Shown here in pieces: positions 6,709 through 15,096 of a DNA stretch of 16,763 nt. Both the position numbers and the translations under genes were made by a program. The stretch's first letter is position 1, and each line of letters begins with the position of its first letter. Origin of the DNA: CAYMRL01 sp964473205 (lineage in GTDB: Bacteria; Deinococcota; Deinococci; Deinococcales; Trueperaceae); assembly GCA_964473205.1 (NCBI GenBank), contig CAYYOK010000073.1:1-16763 (forward strand), read 5' to 3'. The notes under the pieces were generated by a model that was not told where the DNA came from, searched no databases, and worked only from the letters and a program-made list of their open reading frames with translations.

Positions 6709-8187
6709 ATGAGCCACACGTCGACCCAGCCGTTAGCGCGACTGCGCGAGGCGTTCACCGAGACCTACCCGGCCTACACCGCCAACGAGGCCGTGATCGA
6801 GGCGAACCGCTGCCTCTACTGCTTCGACGCGCCGTGCATCGAGGCCTGCCCGACGGACATCGACGTGCCGACCTTCATCCGCAAGATCGCCACCGGCAAC
6901 ACGCTCGGCGCGGCGGTGACGATCCTCGAGTCCAACCTCCTCGGCCACACCTGCGGCCGCGTCTGCCCGGTCGACGAGCTGTGCGTCGGTGCCTGCGTGC
7001 TGGGCGAGGAGCACCGCCCCATCGCCATCGGCCGCCTGCAGCGCTACGCCACCGATCACCTGTTCCAGCGCGGCCTGATGCCGTTCGAGAGCGCCAGCCC
7101 GACGGGCAAGAGGGTGGCGGTCGTCGGCTCGGGTCCCGCGGGGCTGAGCTGCGCCGGTGAGCTCGCCAAGCGCGGCGCCCAAGTGACCGTGTTCGAGAAG
7201 AGCGAGCTGCCCGGCGGCCTGTCTACCTACGGCATCGTCGTGATGCGCGAGCCGGTGGCCGTCTCGCTCGAGGAGGTCGAGCTCGTCAAGCGGCTCGGCG
7301 TCGAGGTGAGGACCGGCGTCGAGGTCGGCGTCGACGTCACCGCCCAAGAGCTGCTGGACGGCTTCGATGCCGTCGTGCTCGCCTTCGGTACCGGGCGCGT
7401 GCCGCGGCTCGGGATACCGGGCGAGGACGCCGCCGGCGTCATCGAGGCGCTGCCGTTCATCGCCGCTACCAAGCTGGCCGAGAAGGACGGGCTCGAGCGG
7501 CTGCGCGACATCCCCGTCGGCCGCGAGGTCGTCGTCGTGGGCGCGGGCAACACCGCCATCGACGCCGCCACTGTGGCCAGGCGCCTGGGCGCCGAGCGCG
7601 TCACGATGGTCTACCGAAGAACGCGCGAGGAGATGACCGCCTACGACTTCGAGGTCCGCTTCGTGCAGAACGAAGGGGTCGACATCAGGCTGCTGACCCA
7701 GCCGGTGGCGGTCATCGTCGAGGACGGCAGGGTCGTCGGACTGCGCTGCGTGCGTATGCAGCTCGGCGAGCCCGCCGCCGACGGACGCAGGCGCCCCGTG
7801 CCGGTGCCGGACAGCGAGTTCGACCTGCCCTGCGACCAGGTCATCAAGGCGATAGGCCAGGAGAAGCTCGGCGCCACCTTCACCGCCTTCGGGGTCCAGA
7901 CCGAGGGTGGGTACGTGGTCACGGCGCCCGATCTCTCGACCAGCAACCCGAAGGTGTTCGCGGCCGGCGACTGCGTCAGGCTCAGCGGCGACGCGCTCAC
8001 GGTGACGGCGGCGCGGGACGGCAAGATCGTGGCTCGCACCGTCGCGAGGGCGCTCGGCATCGAAGAGGCTCCCCCGGAGCAGGTGACCGGCCGCGCGATC
8101 CTCACCGGGCCCGGCGTCAGCAGCTTCGGCTCGGCCGGATCCTCGCACGAGCCGGGCGCGCCGGCGGGAGGTGCGGCACGTGGCTGA
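6709..8187 (+). CDS. preT: Dihydropyrimidine dehydrogenase, NAD(P)H-oxidising Fe-S flavoprotein subunit
   Basis: Electron-input half of the bacterial two-subunit dihydropyrimidine dehydrogenase; it takes electrons from NAD(P)H and passes them through FAD and Fe-S clusters to PreA. The 492-residue protein has two N-terminal Cys clusters: CLYCFDAPCIEACP (Cys35, 38, 43, 47) and CGRVCPVDELCVGAC (Cys82, 86, 92, 96). Gln111 in IGRLQRYATD aligns with the glutamine cluster ligand of mammalian DPD. An FAD fold, VAVVGSGPAGLS (about 136-147), and an NAD(P) fold, VVVVGAGNTAIDAA (274-287), follow. AAGDCVRLSGDALTVTAARDG closes the flavin domain. I chose ATG 6709, with GGAGGT 3 nt upstream; an earlier ATG at 6631 lies inside mmsA. 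The C-terminal 30 residues are Gly/Ala/Ser-rich and probably disordered. Overlaps preA by 8 bases. Confidence 0.94.
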   Translation: MSHTSTQPLARLREAFTETYPAYTANEAVIEANRCLYCFDAPCIEACPTDIDVPTFIRKIATGNTLGAAVTILESNLLGHTCGRVCPVDELCVGACVLGEEHRPIAIGRLQRYATDHLFQRGLMPFESASPTGKRVAVVGSGPAGLSCAGELAKRGAQVTVFEKSELPGGLSTYGIVVMREPVAVSLEEVELVKRLGVEVRTGVEVGVDVTAQELLDGFDAVVLAFGTGRVPRLGIPGEDAAGVIEALPFIAATKLAEKDGLERLRDIPVGREVVVVGAGNTAIDAATVARRLGAERVTMVYRRTREEMTAYDFEVRFVQNEGVDIRLLTQPVAVIVEDGRVVGLRCVRMQLGEPAADGRRRPVPVPDSEFDLPCDQVIKAIGQEKLGATFTAFGVQTEGGYVVTAPDLSTSNPKVFAAGDCVRLSGDALTVTAARDGKIVARTVARALGIEEAPPEQVTGRAILTGPGVSSFGSAGSSHEPGAPAGGAARG

Positions 8188-9535
8188 CCTGACCACCGAC
8201 TTCGCCGGCATCCGCAGCCCGAACCCGTTCTGGCTCGCGTCGGCGCCGCCGACCAACTCCGCCTACCAGATCAACAAGGCGTTCGAGTACGGCTGGGGCG
8301 GGGCCGTGTGGAAGACGATCGGCGACCCGGTACTCAACGTCTGCAACCGCTACGGCGCCTTCGAGTACGGCGGCAAGCGTCTCATCGCGATCAACAACGT
8401 CGAGCTGATCTCGGACAGGCCGCTCGACGTGAACCTGCGCGAGATCCGCGAGATCAAGAAGCTGTGGCCGGATCGCGCGGTCATCGTCTCCGCGATGGTC
8501 TCGAGCAACGAGCAGGCGTGGAAGACCATCGTGCAGCAGATCGAGGACACCGGCGCCGACGGCATCGAGCTGAACTACGGCTGCCCGCACGGCATGAGCG
8601 AGCGCGGCATGGGCGCCGCGGTCGGTCAGGTCCCCGAGTACTGCGAGATGATCACGAGCTGGGTGACCGCAGCGGCGAGCATCCCCGTCATCGTCAAGCT
8701 CACCCCGAACGTGACCAACATCGTGCCGCCGGCGCATGCCGCGATCGCGGGCCGCGCGGACGGCATCTCGCTGATCAACACGATCAACTCGATCGCCGGC
8801 GTCGACCTCGACAGCTTCGAGCTGCGCCCCAACGTCGGCGGCAAGGGCAGCCACGGCGGTTACGCCGGCCCGGCCGTGCGGCCGATCGCGCTGCACCTGC
8901 TGTCGCAGGTCTCCTCCGATCCCAAGTTCCAGGAGTCGGGCCTGCCGATCTCCGGCATGGGCGGTATCGAGACCTGGCGCGATGCGGCGGAGTTCCTGCT
9001 GCTCGGCGCCACCAGCCTCCAGGTCTGCACCGCGGTCATGCACTACGGCTTCAGGCTCATCGAGGAGCTGACCGACGGCCTGTCCAACTGGCTCGACGAG
9101 AAGGGCGCTAAGTCGATCAATGAGGTCATCGGCGCCTCGGTGCCGCGCATCTCGCACTTCGGCGACTTCGACCTGGCCTTCAAGTCGGTCGCGCTGATCG
9201 ACGAGAGCAAGTGCATCAAATGCAACCTGTGCTTCGTAGCCTGCGACGAGGGCGCGCACCAGTGCATCGACCTCACCGTCGATGGCGCCCGCATCGACCC
9301 GGCCGCCTACGCCGGCAGCGTCAAGCCGCAGCCGCAGGTGCGCCAGGAGGACTGCGTCGGCTGCGACCTGTGCAGCCTGGTGTGCCCGGTCGACGGCTGC
9401 ATCACGATGGTCGAGGTGCCGCCGACGCGGCCGAGGGTTACCTGGAACGAGCTCGTCCGCACCCGGCCGGACGTGACCACGGACTGGGATGCGATGATGG
9501 CCTACCGCCGCGAGGTCGGCATAGACATTCACTAG
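8180..9535 (+). CDS. preA: Dihydropyrimidine dehydrogenase, FMN catalytic subunit
   Basis: Reduces uracil or thymine to the 5,6-dihydro form on FMN. It is a 451-residue class of dihydroorotate-dehydrogenase-like barrel plus a C-terminal ferredoxin domain. Visible: NPFWLASAPPT (about 15-25), WGGAVWKTIG, NYGCPHGMSERGMG with catalytic Cys135, KLTPNVT (173-179), LINTINS, GYAGPAVRPIAL and SGMGGIETW (258-266). The ferredoxin part has two 4Fe-4S motifs, CIKCNLCFVAC (Cys345, 348, 351, 355) and CVGCDLCSLVC (Cys392, 395, 398, 402). All ligands for the chain from PreT to FMN are therefore present. Of two in-frame GTGs (8171, 8180) I prefer 8180: GGGAGG (8165-8170) is 9 nt before it but abuts 8171. Translationally coupled to preT. 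A 98-base gap follows before hydA. Confidence 0.95.
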   Translation: MADLTTDFAGIRSPNPFWLASAPPTNSAYQINKAFEYGWGGAVWKTIGDPVLNVCNRYGAFEYGGKRLIAINNVELISDRPLDVNLREIREIKKLWPDRAVIVSAMVSSNEQAWKTIVQQIEDTGADGIELNYGCPHGMSERGMGAAVGQVPEYCEMITSWVTAAASIPVIVKLTPNVTNIVPPAHAAIAGRADGISLINTINSIAGVDLDSFELRPNVGGKGSHGGYAGPAVRPIALHLLSQVSSDPKFQESGLPISGMGGIETWRDAAEFLLLGATSLQVCTAVMHYGFRLIEELTDGLSNWLDEKGAKSINEVIGASVPRISHFGDFDLAFKSVALIDESKCIKCNLCFVACDEGAHQCIDLTVDGARIDPAAYAGSVKPQPQVRQEDCVGCDLCSLVCPVDGCITMVEVPPTRPRVTWNELVRTRPDVTTDWDAMMAYRREVGIDIH

Positions 9536-9543
9536 TCAGTCAC

Positions 9544-9576
9544 CGGACGTCCGCCAGATGCACGCCAGACGTCCGC
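9544..9576. promoter_or_regulatory. Palindrome plus repeated GACGTCCGC in the preA-hydA gap
   Basis: CGGACGTCCG (9544-9553) is a perfect 10-bp palindrome. Its core GACGTCCGC (9546-9554) recurs at 9568-9576, 22 bases on, which is about two helical turns. This could be an internal operator or a processing site; the 98-base gap is the longest within the operon. Confidence 0.3.
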
Positions 9577-9633
9577 TGTGTTCGTGTCGGGCCGCGCGCA
9601 ACCTGCGGTCCTCGCACAAGGAAGGGGCTAGCA

Positions 9634-11016
9634 GTGAGCCTGCTGATCAAGAACGGCGAGGTCGTGACGGCTGGCGGACGCCAGCGCGCCGACGTCTACT
9701 GCGAAGGCGAGACGATCACCAGCATCGGGACGAACCTGAGCGCGCCCGCCGGCGCCGAGGTCATCGACGCGACCGGCAAGTACGTGTTCCCAGGCTTCAT
9801 CGACCCGCACGTGCACATCTACCTGCCGTTCATGGGCACGAAGTGCAAGGACGACCACCGGACCGGCAGCCAGGCGGCGCTGGTCGGCGGCACCACCACC
9901 TACCTCGAGATGCTGGCTCCGAGCGGCCAGGAAGACCTGATGGAGGGCTACAGGCACTGGCTCGCCCTCGCCGAGGACAACAGCGCCTGCGACTACAGCT
10001 TCCACATCGGCGTCACGCGCTTCGACGACAAGACGCAAGCTCAGCTGCGCGAGATCGTCAGGGACGGCATGACGTCGTTCAAGGTGTTCCTCGCCTACGC
10101 CGGCTTCTTCGGCGTGACCGACGAGGAGCTGTACGGCGCGCTGAAGCTCGCCAAGGAGCTCGGCGTGATCGTCTGCGCCCACTGCGAGAACTCGGGCGTG
10201 ATCTCGGCGCTGCAGAAGTCGTTCCTGGCCGAGGGCAAGACCGGGCCGGAGTGGCACGAGCCGAGCCGGCCGGAGGAGGTCGAGGCCGAGGGCACCGCGC
10301 ACTTCGCCACCTTCCTCGAGGTGACCGGCGCCACCGGTTACGTGGTGCACCTCAGCTGCGCGGGAGCACTGAGGGCCGCCGTCGACGCCAAGCTGCGCGG
10401 CGTGCCGATCTCGATCGAGGCTGTGATCCCGCACCTGCTGCTAGATGCGACCTACGCCGAGCGGCCTGACTTCGAGGGCGCCAAGTACGTGATGTCGCCG
10501 CCGCTGCGCCGCAAGGAGAACCAGCGCGCGCTGTGGGACGGCCTCGCCAGCGGGCTCATCGACACCGTCGGCACCGACCACGCGCCGTTCGATTTCGAGA
10601 GCCAGAAGACGATGGGCAAGGGCGACTTCACCAAGATCCCCAACGGCATGCCCGCCATAGAGGACCGCGTCAACCTGCTCTACACCTACGGCGTCAGCCG
10701 CGGGAACATGAGCCTCGAGCGCTTCGTCAGCGCCGCCTCGACCCGCGCCGCGCAGCTCTTCGGGCTCTACCCGCGCAAGGGCACCATCGCGGTCGGCGCC
10801 GATGCCGACCTCGTCGTCTACGACCCCGCCTACCGTGGCGTCGTCAGCGCGTCGACCCACAAGATGAACGTCGACTACAGCGCGTTCGAGGGCGTCGAGA
10901 TCGACGGGCGGCCCAGTGTAGTGACCGTGCGCGGCCAAGTAGCGGCAAGAGACGGCGAGTTCGTCGGCGACGCCAGCCGCGGCCGACTGCTGAGGCGGAC
11001 ACCGCTGGATGGCTGA
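9634..11016 (+). CDS. hydA: Dihydropyrimidinase (hydantoinase), cyclic amidohydrolase
   Basis: Opens the ring of dihydrouracil or dihydrothymine to N-carbamoyl-beta-alanine or N-carbamoyl-beta-aminoisobutyrate. The 460-residue protein has all dinuclear-metal ligands: PGFIDPHVH (His59, His61), TSFKVFLAY (Lys150, to be carboxylated; Tyr155 at the substrate), CAHCEN (His183), VVHLSC (His239) and GTDHAPF (Asp315). C-terminal GTIAVGADADLVVYDP is typical of amidohydrolases. The substrate loop reads FLAYAGFFG, whereas many hydantoinases have a Lys after the Tyr; the segment before MSPPLR is VIPHLLLDATYA rather than the common C-P-Q-Y form. This suggests a divergent subfamily. I use GTG 9634, preceded by AAGGAAGGGG; the open frame extends further upstream, but only as a shadow of preA. 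It overlaps the ABC ATPase gene by 8 bases. Confidence 0.94.
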   Translation: MSLLIKNGEVVTAGGRQRADVYCEGETITSIGTNLSAPAGAEVIDATGKYVFPGFIDPHVHIYLPFMGTKCKDDHRTGSQAALVGGTTTYLEMLAPSGQEDLMEGYRHWLALAEDNSACDYSFHIGVTRFDDKTQAQLREIVRDGMTSFKVFLAYAGFFGVTDEELYGALKLAKELGVIVCAHCENSGVISALQKSFLAEGKTGPEWHEPSRPEEVEAEGTAHFATFLEVTGATGYVVHLSCAGALRAAVDAKLRGVPISIEAVIPHLLLDATYAERPDFEGAKYVMSPPLRRKENQRALWDGLASGLIDTVGTDHAPFDFESQKTMGKGDFTKIPNGMPAIEDRVNLLYTYGVSRGNMSLERFVSAASTRAAQLFGLYPRKGTIAVGADADLVVYDPAYRGVVSASTHKMNVDYSAFEGVEIDGRPSVVTVRGQVAARDGEFVGDASRGRLLRRTPLDG

Positions 11017-11920
11017 AGGCCGCTCCATGGCTGGCGGCGAAGGCAGTGCCGGCGCGGTCGGCACCGGCCGTGCTGCGGCTCCGCTCATCGAGGTCGCCGG
11101 CGTCTCGAAGGTGTTCAACGTCGGCAAGGCCGAGGCCGTCGCGCTGCAGGGCGCCGACCTGGCGGTAGGCGACGGCGAGTTCGTCAGCCTCATCGGGCCC
11201 TCCGGCTGCGGCAAGACGACGCTGATGCGCCTGATCGCCGACCTGCTCGAGCCGACCAGCGGCGAGATCCGCGTCGCCGGCAAGACGCCGAGGCAGGCGC
11301 GCGAGGACCGCGAGTACGGCTACGTCTTCCAGTCGCCGGTGCTCTACGACTGGCGCAGCGTGCTCGCTAACGTGATGCTCCCGCTCGAGATCATGGGCTA
11401 CCCGCGCGCCGAGCGCAGGCAGCGCGCCGAGGAGATGCTGAAGCTCGTCGGGCTCGAGAGCTTCCACCGGCAGTACCCGTGGCAGCTCTCCGGCGGCATG
11501 CAGCAGCGCGTCTCGATCGCCAGGGCCCTCGCCTTCGACCCGAAGCTGCTGCTGATGGACGAGCCGTTCGGCGCCCTTGACGAGATCACGCGCGAGGCGA
11601 TGAACTTCGAGCTGCTCAGGCTGTGGCGGCAGACGGGGAAGACGGTCGTCTTCGTCACCCACTCGATACCCGAAGCCGTCTTCCTCTCGACCAAGATCGT
11701 CGTGATGAGCTCGCGCCCTGGCCGCATCGTCGAGGTCATCGACGTCGACCTGCCCCAGCCGCGCTCGGTGGAGACGCGCGAGAGCGCGCTGTTCTTCGAG
11801 CTGACCACGCGCGTGCGCGAGGGGCTCAGAGGCAACTACGGCGCCGATGCCGCGCGCGCCGCAGCAGCGCAATCGGAACAGCCGGGCTCGGTCTCGCGGG
11901 CCAGCGACAGCGGCTACTGA
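11009..11920 (+). CDS. ABC importer ATPase (TauB/SsuB/ThiZ type)
   Basis: Cytoplasmic ATPase of the importer encoded by this operon. It is 303 residues, with complete motifs: Walker A GPSGCGKT (63-70), Q-loop YVFQSP (Gln108), signature LSGGMQQ (160-166), Walker B LLLMDEP (180-186) and switch His218 in VTHSIPEA. SRPGRIVEVIDVDLPQPR is characteristic of the nitrate/sulfonate/taurine/pyrimidine-precursor subgroup. The first 25 residues and the last 25 are low-complexity Ala/Gly/Ser tails. ATG 11009 overlaps the hydA stop (ATGGCTGA); ATG 11027, with GAAGG 7 nt upstream, is a reasonable alternative that removes six residues. Two bases separate its stop from the first permease gene. Confidence 0.95.
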   Translation: MAEGRSMAGGEGSAGAVGTGRAAAPLIEVAGVSKVFNVGKAEAVALQGADLAVGDGEFVSLIGPSGCGKTTLMRLIADLLEPTSGEIRVAGKTPRQAREDREYGYVFQSPVLYDWRSVLANVMLPLEIMGYPRAERRQRAEEMLKLVGLESFHRQYPWQLSGGMQQRVSIARALAFDPKLLLMDEPFGALDEITREAMNFELLRLWRQTGKTVVFVTHSIPEAVFLSTKIVVMSSRPGRIVEVIDVDLPQPRSVETRESALFFELTTRVREGLRGNYGADAARAAAAQSEQPGSVSRASDSGY

Positions 11921-11922
11921 GC

Positions 11923-13902
11923 ATGGCTGGCGGCCGGTCGGTGGTCAAGGGCGCGCTGCCCGTCATCGTGGTCGTGGCCGTCCTGACGGCCCTCATGTAC
12001 CCGCTGGCGCTGCTCTTCGGCCTGCCGCTGGCGCGCCAGCGGATGGACAACCTCGCCAACTGGGTGAGGGTGACGAGCACGCTGATACCGCTTGACCGAG
12101 TGCCTGACGGCGCCGATGAGCCAGGAGAGCATCGGCGACTGCGGTTCTTCGCGAACGTCGTCGATCCGTCGGCGGGGGCCTCCTCCACCGGCTCGTCCGA
12201 CGAGCAGATGGGCCACGTCGGCCCGGCGCCGCTCGGTCCACGAGAGGCGGTTCTGGTGCAGAACGGGGCGCCTCTCGGCGTCTCGTTTAGGGTCGACGGG
12301 GGCGAGGTAGTGCTCGAGCCTACGCCGCTCCCGGTGCTGCCGCCGCTGCTCCGGTGGGACGCCGCGCCGCTGACGCCCGTCGAGGGCAGCGGGTCGCGCC
12401 TGTTCCAGGTCCCCGCCGTCGACAGCGTGCTCTACCTCGGCGACAGGCTGCTGCGTCCAGGCGCGGTCGCCTCGCTCGAGCGCGCCGATGGGGTCAGGAC
12501 GACCTTCACGTTCCCTGCCGAGCACGGTCCCGTGGCCGTCGGCAGTCGCCTGCTCGGTGAGGACGAGCTCAGCGCGGATGGCGCCGAGGTCACCCTGCTG
12601 GCGCCGCCGCCCTTCAACGCCAACGTCCAGCGCGTCACCGGCGACTACATCGTGCTCGACGCCGCAGCGGGCATCGTCGGCCTGGTCGAGAGCGCGCCAC
12701 AGGCGCCGCGCAGCGCCACCGGGGTGCTGAGCCTGGCCGAGCGGCTGACCGGCGACATCGACGGCGTCAACCGGCGCTTCACGCTGCAGCATGCGCCGCT
12801 GATCGAGACCGACCCCGGCCGCAGGCTGTTCCTCGACGCCACGGAGCTATCCGGCGCCGCCGAGCGCCCCTCCGAGCGAGTCGACGGCGTCAGGAGCGAG
12901 TTCACCTTCCCCGGCACCAGCGGCATCGTCACCGTCGACGGCGCGGAGCAGAGCGAGGGCGTCGACTTCGTCAGGGACGGAACCGTCATCGCGTTCAGGA
13001 CACCGCCGGCGCGCAACGCGGCGCTGAGACAGTATCGCGACTACCTCGTCAGCGACCTGACGAGCGGCGCCGTGACCTTGACCACCGCGCCGGCGCCCGG
13101 CAGCGTGGTCTGGACCTCTGCCTACAGCTACTACGACAGGCCCGCTTGCGGCGAGACGGCTTACGAGTGCTTCCTCAGCCTGCCGCAGCACCCCGTGCCG
13201 TTCCCTCACTGGATCGCGGCGCGCCTAGGCCCGTTCTTCACGACGTACCCGCTCGCCGACCCGCGCAGCGTCGTCAGGGCCATCGTCTACACGGCCGGCG
13301 GCACGCTGACCGCGCTGGCGCTCGGGGCGCTGGCAGGAGTGCTGCTGGCAGTGGTGTTCGTGTGGGTCAGGCCGTTCGAGAGGGCTCTGCTGCCGTGGGT
13401 GATCGCCTCGCAGACGATCCCCGTGATCGCGCTGGTGCCGGTGCTCGTCATGCTGCTCGGCAACGCAGGCGTCACCGTGCAGACCAGCCTCCTGCCGACG
13501 GCGATCATCGGCGCTTACATCGCCTTCTTCCCGGTAACGGTCGGGACGGTGACCGGCCTGCGCTCGGTGGACCCGCTCGCCCTCGACCTCATGAAGGGCT
13601 ACGCCGCCACGCCGTGGGAGGTGTTCGCCAAGGTCAGGTTCCCCGCGGCGGTCCCGTTCTTCTTCACCAGCCTCAAGCTCGGCGCCGCGGCCGCCCTGGT
13701 GGGCGCGCTGGTGGCCGAGGTCGAGTCGAACAACAGGCGCGGGCTCGGCTACGCGATCATCGGCCAGGTGCAGGCGGGTGACGTGGCCGACGTGTGGATC
13801 CTGCTCATCGTCGCTGCGCTCCTCGGCATCGGGCTCGTCGCGCTCGTAGGGCTGGCGCAGCGGTGGTTGGCGCCGTGGCAGAGGCGCGAGGTGGAGACTT
13901 GA
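11923..13902 (+). CDS. ABC permease with a large extracytoplasmic beta-module insert
   Basis: A 659-residue inner-membrane permease; relatives of the TauC/SsuC/ThiX type have about 250-280. Residues 11-35 form one membrane helix. Residues 36 to about 452 contain no membrane segment. The permease core follows, with helices near 453-480, 488-512, 522-545, 579-598 and 623-645. The ATPase-docking EAA loop is LMKGYAATPWEVFAKVRFP (556-574). The middle region is beta-rich and repetitive: DGVRTTFTFP (189-198) and DGVRSEFTFP (321-330) head two alignable units, with a related DGVNRRFTL at 280-288. It holds the only two cysteines I see (409, 416), which could form a disulfide. By topology the insert should face the periplasm in the first loop. 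ATG 11923 gives MAGGRSVVKG before the helix; upstream in-frame codons lie inside the ATPase gene. Its stop overlaps the next start (TTGA). Confidence 0.9.
   Translation: MAGGRSVVKGALPVIVVVAVLTALMYPLALLFGLPLARQRMDNLANWVRVTSTLIPLDRVPDGADEPGEHRRLRFFANVVDPSAGASSTGSSDEQMGHVGPAPLGPREAVLVQNGAPLGVSFRVDGGEVVLEPTPLPVLPPLLRWDAAPLTPVEGSGSRLFQVPAVDSVLYLGDRLLRPGAVASLERADGVRTTFTFPAEHGPVAVGSRLLGEDELSADGAEVTLLAPPPFNANVQRVTGDYIVLDAAAGIVGLVESAPQAPRSATGVLSLAERLTGDIDGVNRRFTLQHAPLIETDPGRRLFLDATELSGAAERPSERVDGVRSEFTFPGTSGIVTVDGAEQSEGVDFVRDGTVIAFRTPPARNAALRQYRDYLVSDLTSGAVTLTTAPAPGSVVWTSAYSYYDRPACGETAYECFLSLPQHPVPFPHWIAARLGPFFTTYPLADPRSVVRAIVYTAGGTLTALALGALAGVLLAVVFVWVRPFERALLPWVIASQTIPVIALVPVLVMLLGNAGVTVQTSLLPTAIIGAYIAFFPVTVGTVTGLRSVDPLALDLMKGYAATPWEVFAKVRFPAAVPFFFTSLKLGAAAALVGALVAEVESNNRRGLGYAIIGQVQAGDVADVWILLIVAALLGIGLVALVGLAQRWLAPWQRREVET
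12394..13092 (+). repeat. Coding region of duplicated beta modules inside permease 1
   Basis: Residues 158-259 and 299-390 align with each other. Both run from G-x-R-L-F through D-G-V-R-x-x-F-T-F-P, an acidic D-G turn, a P-P-x-x-N segment, D/Y-I/L-V-x-D and G-x-V-x-L to a closing A-P. A third, partial head (280-288) lies between them. The last unit ends TTAPAPGSVVWTSAYSYYD, resembling small beta-sandwich modules that occur in tandem in phage tail and adhesin proteins. Similarity was judged by eye. Confidence 0.6.
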
Positions 13903-15068
13903 CCCGCGCTCTCTCCGCCCAAAGGCGTGCGCCGGTAGTGGGCGGGCTGTTGCCTGGCGCTCTGCTGCTCGTGACGGCGGCGGCCGGACTGGCCGGCCCG
14001 GTGGCGGTCGACGCCCCCGGCCTCGCCCTGGTGAGCGCCGCGTCCCCGCTGCTGCCCGTCGCGCTGGCGGCTGCTCTCGGGCTGCTGTCCGTCAGGCGCC
14101 CATGGGCGGATGCCGGTGCCGTGACCCTCGCGCTCGTCTCCGCTCTGCTCGCTGTCCTCGCTCAGCACACGCGATCCGGCACCGCCGCGATGGGCGGTTG
14201 GGGCTACTGGCTGACGCTCGCGGGGAGCCTGCTGGCCGCCGCCTACGTCACCGGCCGGCTCACCTTGGCGCAGAGCGGCGAGGAAGAGGGCGGCACAGTT
14301 GCGAGCATCCAGCGCATCCTGCCGGCCGCGGTCGTGCCGTTCCTGCTGCTGCTGACCTGGGAGGGCCTGGTCGTCGGCAACCGCGTGCCGACAGGGATCT
14401 TCCCGCGCGTCTCCGACATCGGCTCTGCCCTGGCGGCCTCGTGGCGCGTGCTCCTCGCCGACGCCTACCTGACCTTCGTCAAGGAGGTGCTGTTCGGTTT
14501 CAGCGTCGGTCTCGCCGCCGGCTTCCTGGCCGGCACCGCGATAGCGTTCAGCGGCTTTCTTAAGCGCGGCTTCCTGCCGCTGGCGACCGCGTTCGGCGCG
14601 GTGCCGATCGTCGGCCTCGCGCCGGTGCTGGGCCGCGCGCTCGGCGTCAACTGGGAGTCGAAGGCCGCCGTCGTCGTCATCGTCACGTTCTTCCCCGTGG
14701 TGCTCAACGTCGTGCAGGGACTCACGTCGGTCGACCCGCTGCGCCTCGAGCTGCTGCGGTCCTACGGCGCCAGCCCGCTGGCCGTGTTCTTCAAGCTCAG
14801 GCTGCCCAACGCGCTGCCGTACCTGTTCAACGCGCTCAAGGTGGCCGTCGTGGTGGCCGTCGTGAGCGTGATAGTCGCCGAGTTCCTCATCCCGGGACCT
14901 CCAAACGGTCTCGGACAGCGGATCAGTCTCTCGGCGCACCGCGGCGCCTTCGACATCGTGTTCGCCGCGATCCTGGTGTCGAGCGTGATCTCGATGCTGC
15001 TCTACTGGGGCGTGACCATGCTGGAGAGGATCTTCACCGCCTGGCACCCTTCGGCGCGCAGCAAGTAG
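13899..15068 (+). CDS. Second ABC permease with extra N-terminal membrane domain
   Basis: Partner permease of 389 residues; residues 138-389 are a normal TauC/SsuC/ThiX-type permease. They show TWEGLVVGNRVPTGIFPRVSDI (the usual first periplasmic loop), FGAVPIVGLAPVLGRALG, ATPase-docking LLRSYGASPLAVFFKLRLP (285-303) and AEFLIPGPPNGLGQRI. Residues 14-118 add about four hydrophobic segments (14-32, 42-64, 72-90, 100-118) that a standard permease lacks, joined to the core by an acidic linker SGEEEGG. I start at TTG 13899, inside the TTGA overlap with the previous stop and with GAGGT 6 nt upstream; GTG 13938 is an alternative. The two permeases probably form a heterodimer, each with its own embellishment. 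Confidence 0.87.
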   Translation: MTRALSAQRRAPVVGGLLPGALLLVTAAAGLAGPVAVDAPGLALVSAASPLLPVALAAALGLLSVRRPWADAGAVTLALVSALLAVLAQHTRSGTAAMGGWGYWLTLAGSLLAAAYVTGRLTLAQSGEEEGGTVASIQRILPAAVVPFLLLLTWEGLVVGNRVPTGIFPRVSDIGSALAASWRVLLADAYLTFVKEVLFGFSVGLAAGFLAGTAIAFSGFLKRGFLPLATAFGAVPIVGLAPVLGRALGVNWESKAAVVVIVTFFPVVLNVVQGLTSVDPLRLELLRSYGASPLAVFFKLRLPNALPYLFNALKVAVVVAVVSVIVAEFLIPGPPNGLGQRISLSAHRGAFDIVFAAILVSSVISMLLYWGVTMLERIFTAWHPSARSK

Positions 15069-15096
15069 CGCCTGCTTACCGCGCTCACCGACGCTG

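Noticed and set aside
9211..9633. Extended N-terminus of hydA overlapping preA
   Set aside because: These codons are an out-of-frame shadow of the preA ferredoxin domain; GTG 9634 begins the amidohydrolase fold exactly (SLLIKNGEVV).
11623..11922. 100-residue N-terminal extension of permease 1
   Set aside because: It is an arginine/proline-rich shadow of the ATPase gene; the membrane protein begins at ATG 11923.
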